From Pseudomonadota bacterium (GTDB lineage: Bacteria; Pseudomonadota; Alphaproteobacteria; Rhizobiales; Phreatobacteraceae), in NCBI GenBank assembly GCA_020161695.1, contig JAIUOO010000029.1, positions 1 through 55,527 on the forward strand: a stretch of 55,527 bases of DNA, in the 5' to 3' direction. The notes below the pieces were generated by a model that was not told the origin of the DNA, did not search any database, and saw only the letters and a list, made by a program, of their open reading frames with translations. Below, piece by piece: positions 52,101-55,527 of this stretch (the first letter of the stretch is position 1; every line of letters begins with the position of its first letter). Position numbers and translations under genes: made by a program.

Positions 52101-52304
52101 TCAGGCAATGGCCCAGGCGACGAGGCCCCAGAGCAGGACGGCGAGCCCGGCCGCGACGCCGAAGCGCGCCGGCGCGGACATCAGCATGGCCGAGGCCATG
52201 CGCGCGGGCTCGTCGCGCCCGTGGCCATGCGGATGGCCGTGATCGTGCGCGTGACCGTGATGGTCGCGGTGATCATGGCCGGAGGCATGGGTGTGGGCGG
52301 ACAC
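52101..52304 (-). CDS. Small His-rich single-pass membrane protein of the zinc operon
   Basis: 67 residues from a GTG at 52304. The N-terminal third has about 14 His among Asp and Gly (HTHASGHDHRDHHGHAHDHG), then a charged linker and one TM helix GVAAGLAVLLWGLVAWAIA ending at the C-terminus. The His tail could bind zinc on one face of the membrane. It is the first gene after the Zur-like box and 7 bases ahead of the ATPase. I do not recognise a named family. An upstream GTG at 52331 would lie almost on the box, hence the shorter form. Confidence 0.6.
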   Translation of the reverse strand: MSAHTHASGHDHRDHHGHAHDHGHPHGHGRDEPARMASAMLMSAPARFGVAAGLAVLLWGLVAWAIA

Positions 52305-52336
52305 GGATCGGCAATCCCGGGAAATCAGCACTGGAC

Positions 52337-52349
52337 GTTATAATATCAC
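52337..52349. promoter_or_regulatory. Zur-like box at the head of the zinc operon
   Basis: GTTATAATATCAC matches the 13-base Zur core GTTATANTATAAC at all but one position. It lies 33 bases upstream of the His-rich gene start. On the minus strand it contains TATTAT, a possible -10, so bound Zur would block transcription. Confidence 0.65.
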
Positions 52350-52445
52350 GCGCCTTTCGTCCATCGCGGATCATCCGGCCGTGACGCCCGTTGCGATGGC
52401 GGTTAATCTCGCGTCCATGGAATGCCGCGCAGGACCGACCGAACC

Positions 52446-53408
52446 ATGACGCCCGACATACTCGGCGGCGACTGGATTGCGCGCGCCATCCCGCTTCGCC
52501 CCGACGAGGAGGGCGAGACGGTCGCGACTCTCGTTCATCGGGCGGGCTCTCCACGGTCGCGGCGCGCCGTCCTCTACGTCCACGGCTTCGTCGACTACTT
52601 CTTTCAGACGCACCTGGCCGCGCACTGGGAAAGGCTCGGATTCGACTTCTATGCGCTGGATCTGCGCAAATATGGCCGCTCGCTGCGGCCGCACCAGACG
52701 CCGAATTTCTGCACGGACCTTGCCGTCTATGACGAGGAACTGGACGCGGCGGTGCAGATCATCCGCTCGGAACATGGCCACGACGTGCTGGTGCTGATGG
52801 GCCATTCCACCGGCGGGCTGATCACCAGTCTCTGGGCTAACCGCCGCAACGGCAGCGGCCTGGTTCAGGCTCTGGTGCTGAACAGCCCCTGGTTCGACCT
52901 CGCGGGCAACTGGTTCCTGCGCGGCCCCATGACGGCCGCCATCGACCGGATCGGCACCTTTGCGCCAAAGCTCGCCATCAATGGCCTCGACAAGCACTAT
53001 GGCCGCAGCCTGCACAGCTCGACCGGCGGCGAGTGGGACTACAGGCTCGACTGGAAGCCGATCGACGGTTTCCCGGTCGTGCTCGGCTGGCTGCGCGCGA
53101 TCCGGCGCGGGCATGGCGAGCTCGGGCGCGGTCTTGGCATCGACTGTCCGTCGCTGGTCTGCTGCTCGGCGCTCAGCGGACCGAACCACCGCGCCCACGA
53201 GGCGATCCTGCGCACCGACAGCGTGCTGGACGTCACGCAGATCGCCGGTCGTGCCCACCTGCTGGGGCCGGATGTTACGATCCGGCGCATCGCCGACGGC
53301 ATTCACGACCTCGCGCTGTCGTCTGAACCCGCCCGCGGCCGGTTCTTCGCCGCCGTCGCCGAGTGGGTGCAGGCAAGGCTACCGGCTGCCGCAAACGGGC
53401 AGGGCTGA
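52446..53408 (+). CDS. Alpha/beta hydrolase (serine aminopeptidase S33/lysophospholipase-like)
   Basis: 320 residues. RRAVLYVHGFVDYFFQ is the oxyanion region, the nucleophile elbow is LMGHSTGGLITSLW (Ser near 122), and the final His is likely in IADGIHDLALSS near 293. RAHEAILRTDSVLDV precedes the acid residue. Many alphaproteobacterial relatives are annotated monoacylglycerol lipase- or lysophospholipase-like. It is divergent from the zinc operon. The ATG at 52446 is chosen. The substrate is unknown. Confidence 0.8.
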   Translation: MTPDILGGDWIARAIPLRPDEEGETVATLVHRAGSPRSRRAVLYVHGFVDYFFQTHLAAHWERLGFDFYALDLRKYGRSLRPHQTPNFCTDLAVYDEELDAAVQIIRSEHGHDVLVLMGHSTGGLITSLWANRRNGSGLVQALVLNSPWFDLAGNWFLRGPMTAAIDRIGTFAPKLAINGLDKHYGRSLHSSTGGEWDYRLDWKPIDGFPVVLGWLRAIRRGHGELGRGLGIDCPSLVCCSALSGPNHRAHEAILRTDSVLDVTQIAGRAHLLGPDVTIRRIADGIHDLALSSEPARGRFFAAVAEWVQARLPAAANGQG

Positions 53409-53477
53409 CGCGCGCGCTGCAACCTTTCGGCCGCCCGCGCATTGTTACCGCAGTCCCCGCAACCATCGGAGCCTGCC

Positions 53478-53981
53478 ATGACAATCCGATCCGTTTCGCT
53501 CGCCATCGCGGGTGCCGCCGCGCTCGGCGCCATGATCGCCCTGCCCTCGCAGGCGGATGCCCAGAGCCGCGTCCGCGTCGGCATGCTGACCTGCAACGTC
53601 GCGCCGGGCGTCGGCTTCATCATTGCCTCGCAGCGCGACATGACCTGCGTCTTCCGGCCGGATCGCCGCCGTGGCGGCCGCGAGGCCTATGTCGGCCGCA
53701 TCACCCGCGTCGGCCTCGATGTGGGCGTCACCGGCCGCGGCGTTTTGGCCTGGACGGTGTTCGCGGCGACGCCCCGTCTCACGCGCTGGCAGCTGGCGGG
53801 CGAATATGCCGGCGCGAGCGCACAGGCGACGCTGGGCGTCGGCCTCGGCGCCAACGTGCTGGTCGGCGGATCACGCAACACGGTGGCGCTGCAGCCCCTC
53901 TCGGTTCAGGCGCAGACCGGCCTCAACCTCGCTCTCGGCGTGGGCGATCTCAGGCTCAGCCCGGCGCGCATCAGGCGCTGA
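53478..53981 (+). CDS. DUF992 domain protein, exported
   Basis: 167 residues. The signal peptide ends at SQADAQ near residue 28. The mature domain has the DUF992 pattern RVGMLTCNVAPGVGFIIASQ then DMTCVFRP, a pair of conserved cysteines, followed by YVGRITRVGLDVGVTGRGVL and a Gly/Leu-rich beta region. DUF992 proteins are found mainly in Rhizobiales and have no known function; a periplasmic or outer-membrane-associated beta protein is likely. It ends before a strong hairpin. Confidence 0.85.
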   Translation: MTIRSVSLAIAGAAALGAMIALPSQADAQSRVRVGMLTCNVAPGVGFIIASQRDMTCVFRPDRRRGGREAYVGRITRVGLDVGVTGRGVLAWTVFAATPRLTRWQLAGEYAGASAQATLGVGLGANVLVGGSRNTVALQPLSVQAQTGLNLALGVGDLRLSPARIRR

Positions 53982-54000
53982 TCGCCTGCCCAGACGAACG

Positions 54001-54033
54001 AAAGCGCCGGACCCGTCGGGTGCCGGCGCTTTT
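54001..54033. terminator. Bidirectional terminator between DUF992 gene and sciP
   Basis: AAAGCGCCGG and CCGGCGCTTT are perfect ten-base arms with A and T ends around ACCCGTCGGGTG, which itself pairs. It lies 20 bases after the DUF992 stop and 17 bases from the sciP stop, with T runs in both directions. Confidence 0.8.
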
Positions 54034-54049
54034 CGTGGAGCAAGGTTGC

Positions 54050-54325
54050 CTACTGGCGATACTGCTGGATGCGCGTGGTGCGCAGGCCGGCGAGGCCATG
54101 ACGGTCGATGGAAGCCTGCCAGTTGAGGAATTCTTCGACGGTGAGCGTGTAGCGCTTGCAGGCTTCTTCGAGGCTCAGCAGCCCGCCGCGCACGGCAGCC
54201 ACGACCTCGGCTTTGCGCCGGATCACCCAGCGATGGGTATCGGGCGGGGGGAGATCAGCGATCGTCAGCGGACTGCCGTCCGGCCCGATCACATATTTCA
54301 CCCTGGGACGCATGGGCTCGGTCAT
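54050..54325 (-). CDS. sciP: SciP family (DUF1153) cell-cycle regulator
   Basis: 91 residues. RPRVKYVIGPDGSPLTIADL and the helix-turn-helix VAAVRGGLLSLEEACKRY then TLTVEEFLNWQ match SciP, the small CtrA-associated regulator that represses CtrA-dependent flagellar and cell-cycle promoters in Caulobacter. It is frequently linked to flagellar hook genes, consistent with the flgD remnant next to it. The ATG at 54325 gives MTEPMRPRVK; ATG 54313 is possible. Confidence 0.9.
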   Translation of the reverse strand: MTEPMRPRVKYVIGPDGSPLTIADLPPPDTHRWVIRRKAEVVAAVRGGLLSLEEACKRYTLTVEEFLNWQASIDRHGLAGLRTTRIQQYRQ

Positions 54326-54513
54326 TCTCACTCTCACACAACGCACGCGACTGACCACGTCTGAAGCGAAGAGTACCGGCAGGGTGTTAAATTTGGCCTA
54401 AATGGGAATCGACAAAGAAACTCAACGTTTTCGTTGATCGATTCCGCACGGGACATGCGGAATATCGACGTTTCCGCAGTGGCTGGAATACCGCCCACGG
54501 CCCGCTCCGCCGG

Positions 54514-54765
54514 TCAGAGCGAGATGCCGGTGAGCCGCGCGATCGGGATGTTCAGGGTGCCGACGGTGACGCGCGGCGTGCCGGTCGACATGTCGACGGC
54601 TGAGACGGTGCCTGTGTGATTGACCGCCACCTGCGCCGCCGTGCTGCCGGTGCCGCGGTAGAGTTCGAGCGTATAGGGCTGGGTTCCCAGCGGCTTGCCG
54701 TCGCTCCGCTTGCCGTCCCAGGCATATTCCTGCGCCTGATTGGCGGTCAGCGAAGCCGTCGTCAC
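54514..54765 (-). pseudogene. flgD: flgD remnant (flagellar hook-cap protein, C-terminal third)
   Basis: Codons 54765 to 54514 give 83 residues: QAQEYAWDGKRSDGKPLG, then PYTLELYRG, GTVSAVDMSTGTPRVTVG and the end LNIPIARLTGISL. This resembles the last third of FlgD: the Ig-like domain beginning at the WDGK motif and the Tudor-like end. The N-terminal hook-binding two-thirds (a full FlgD is over 200 residues) is missing. A stop lies three codons upstream and the DNA beyond is of different composition. It is most likely the 3' stump left by a rearrangement that brought in the adjacent island. Confidence 0.7.
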
Positions 54766-54774
54766 TGGCCCTCA

Positions 54775-55527
54775 CAGATGCAGCGATCGTTGAGGCGAGC
54801 CCTCGATATGTCGGGCCATCCCAGCTCCGGCTATCGGGTTTAAAGCGCTTGAGGAAAGCCACGAACTCGACATTGGACATGGCTAAGAGCGCATCGGATG
54901 CGACGGGGCTTTGGTCTCCTACCCATCCGCCAGTGGAATACATGTGGAAGTCTGGGTGTTCTCGTACCGGTCCCCAGCGCTCAACCAGTTTCTGGTACTT
55001 CTCATCCACTTCCGAGTCGCCCAGCCCGAAAGCCGGATGCAAGAGGTCGCGCCGATGAGTCCCGTCCAATTCTTCTTGACGCGACTCGTCTGACCAATCC
55101 CCTCTTAGCTCCTCTACAAATCTCAAGAACTGCGTCCTTTGGGTGATCGAGAACTTGGAGAAAGCCTTGTTGATGAACCAGTAGAGCTCGTGCCAAAAAG
55201 GAACTTCTAGAAACCAACTCCCCGTTGCGCACTCCCAAAAGGCCGCCCCGACGGTGCCGTAGTGCTCACCACAAACGTAGATTCCAACGCGAGTAAGCGT
55301 TGGATAGGGAGACCGAAGGAGCGACTTGGCAATGGCTAACGCCGCAGTAGAACTGGTGCTCGTAGCACCAAGTGCGGCATCACGGACGGCATCAACGAGT
55401 ACGGCGCGTGTGTCGTCTTTGTAAGCATCCTGCTCATGGTCTTCAATCGCCGACCGCCAACTGTATTAGTACTTGTCGTCTTCGGGTGTGCCAATGTACT
55501 CAGTCAAGCGGCGAGCCAACATGTCAA
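54775..55527 (-). pseudogene. Decayed large ATPase-like gene in an accessory island (partial)
   Basis: One continuous frame on the minus strand runs from the window edge (MLARRLTEYIGTPEDDKY) through a TAA at 55466-55468, then YSWRSAIEDHEQDAYKDD, VLVDAVRDAALGA, GVTGYHEGCVYIGVRTL-region residues, DLLHPAFGLGDSE, PVASDALLAMSNVEFVAFLK and TYRGLASTIAASVRA before running into the flgD stump. Blocks such as WRxAIEDHEQ and LAMSxxEFVAFLK recall C-terminal helical repeats of large STAND/defence-type ATPases, from memory. It has an in-frame stop and no native 3' end. Low GC and A/T-ending codons mark it as foreign. Confidence 0.55.

Noticed and set aside
54422..55126. A 234-residue protein starting at TTG 55126
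   Set aside because: It joins the accessory gene fragment to an out-of-frame reading of the flgD stump. The start is an internal Leu codon and the tail is meaningless sequence.
1..55527. tRNA, rRNA or other structured RNA genes and riboswitches
   Set aside because: Intergenic regions were read on both strands; none showed cloverleaf or riboswitch features beyond simple hairpins.

Overview
The window is high-GC, densely packed chromosomal DNA of an alphaproteobacterium, most likely Hyphomicrobiales (Rhizobiales; the genus cannot be fixed from sequence alone). Pointers are the irr-fabA-fabB-fabI cluster with an Irr that carries a heme-type Cys-Pro motif, a SciP (DUF1153) gene, a DUF992 protein, pimeloyl-CoA-dehydrogenase-like gene pairs, and three kinds of palindromic intergenic repeat of types I associate with this order. 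No tRNA, rRNA, CRISPR array or intact mobile element was seen, and no stretch above 300 bases lacks a gene.

Layout. 1-8 kb: the start of a small exported His/Gly-rich protein, a PimD/PimC-like acyl-CoA dehydrogenase pair, an SDR, an aldehyde dehydrogenase, a LOG-family nucleotide hydrolase and a beta-CASP metallo-beta-lactamase RNase-like protein. 8-14 kb: a divergent GntR regulator and a TRAP transporter operon with kduI, kdgF and a PfkB kinase, which reads as uptake and catabolism of unsaturated uronates. 14-20.7 kb: a ChaA antiporter, a TetR-adaptor-RND efflux operon, and a frameshifted CsbD-family gene. 20.8-36 kb: a complete branched-chain-amino-acid-type (Liv) ABC transporter, divergent from a TetR regulator that heads a long run of CoA-chemistry genes (two enoyl-CoA hydratases, an acyl-CoA ligase, two hotdog proteins, an alpha/beta hydrolase, a class III CoA transferase, an unusual SDR, a gamma-glutamyltransferase-like protein, a GNAT). 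This looks like import and CoA-dependent breakdown of an organic acid that I cannot name.

36-43 kb: epmA and efp (EF-P and its Lys34-modifying ligase) with a thioesterase between them, a lower-GC orphan VasI-like gene, then fabI-fabB-fabA divergent from irr, with repeated TTCTTAGAA palindromes in the shared promoter region. 43-48 kb: a membrane protein, a TPP enzyme, a NIPSNAP protein, an SDR and a periplasmic glucan biosynthesis protein. 48-52.4 kb: a zinc-type uptake locus (His-rich small membrane protein, ABC ATPase, permease, solute-binding protein, His-rich CobW GTPase) with one Zur-like box at its head and a second, perfect-armed box inside the permease gene just upstream of znuA.

52.4-55.5 kb: an alpha/beta hydrolase, a DUF992 protein and sciP, then a break. 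Only the C-terminal third of flgD is left, and it abuts lower-GC foreign-looking DNA holding a decayed gene (in-frame stop, no native 3' end) whose sequence resembles the C-terminal part of large STAND/defence-type ATPases. The island continues beyond the window edge.
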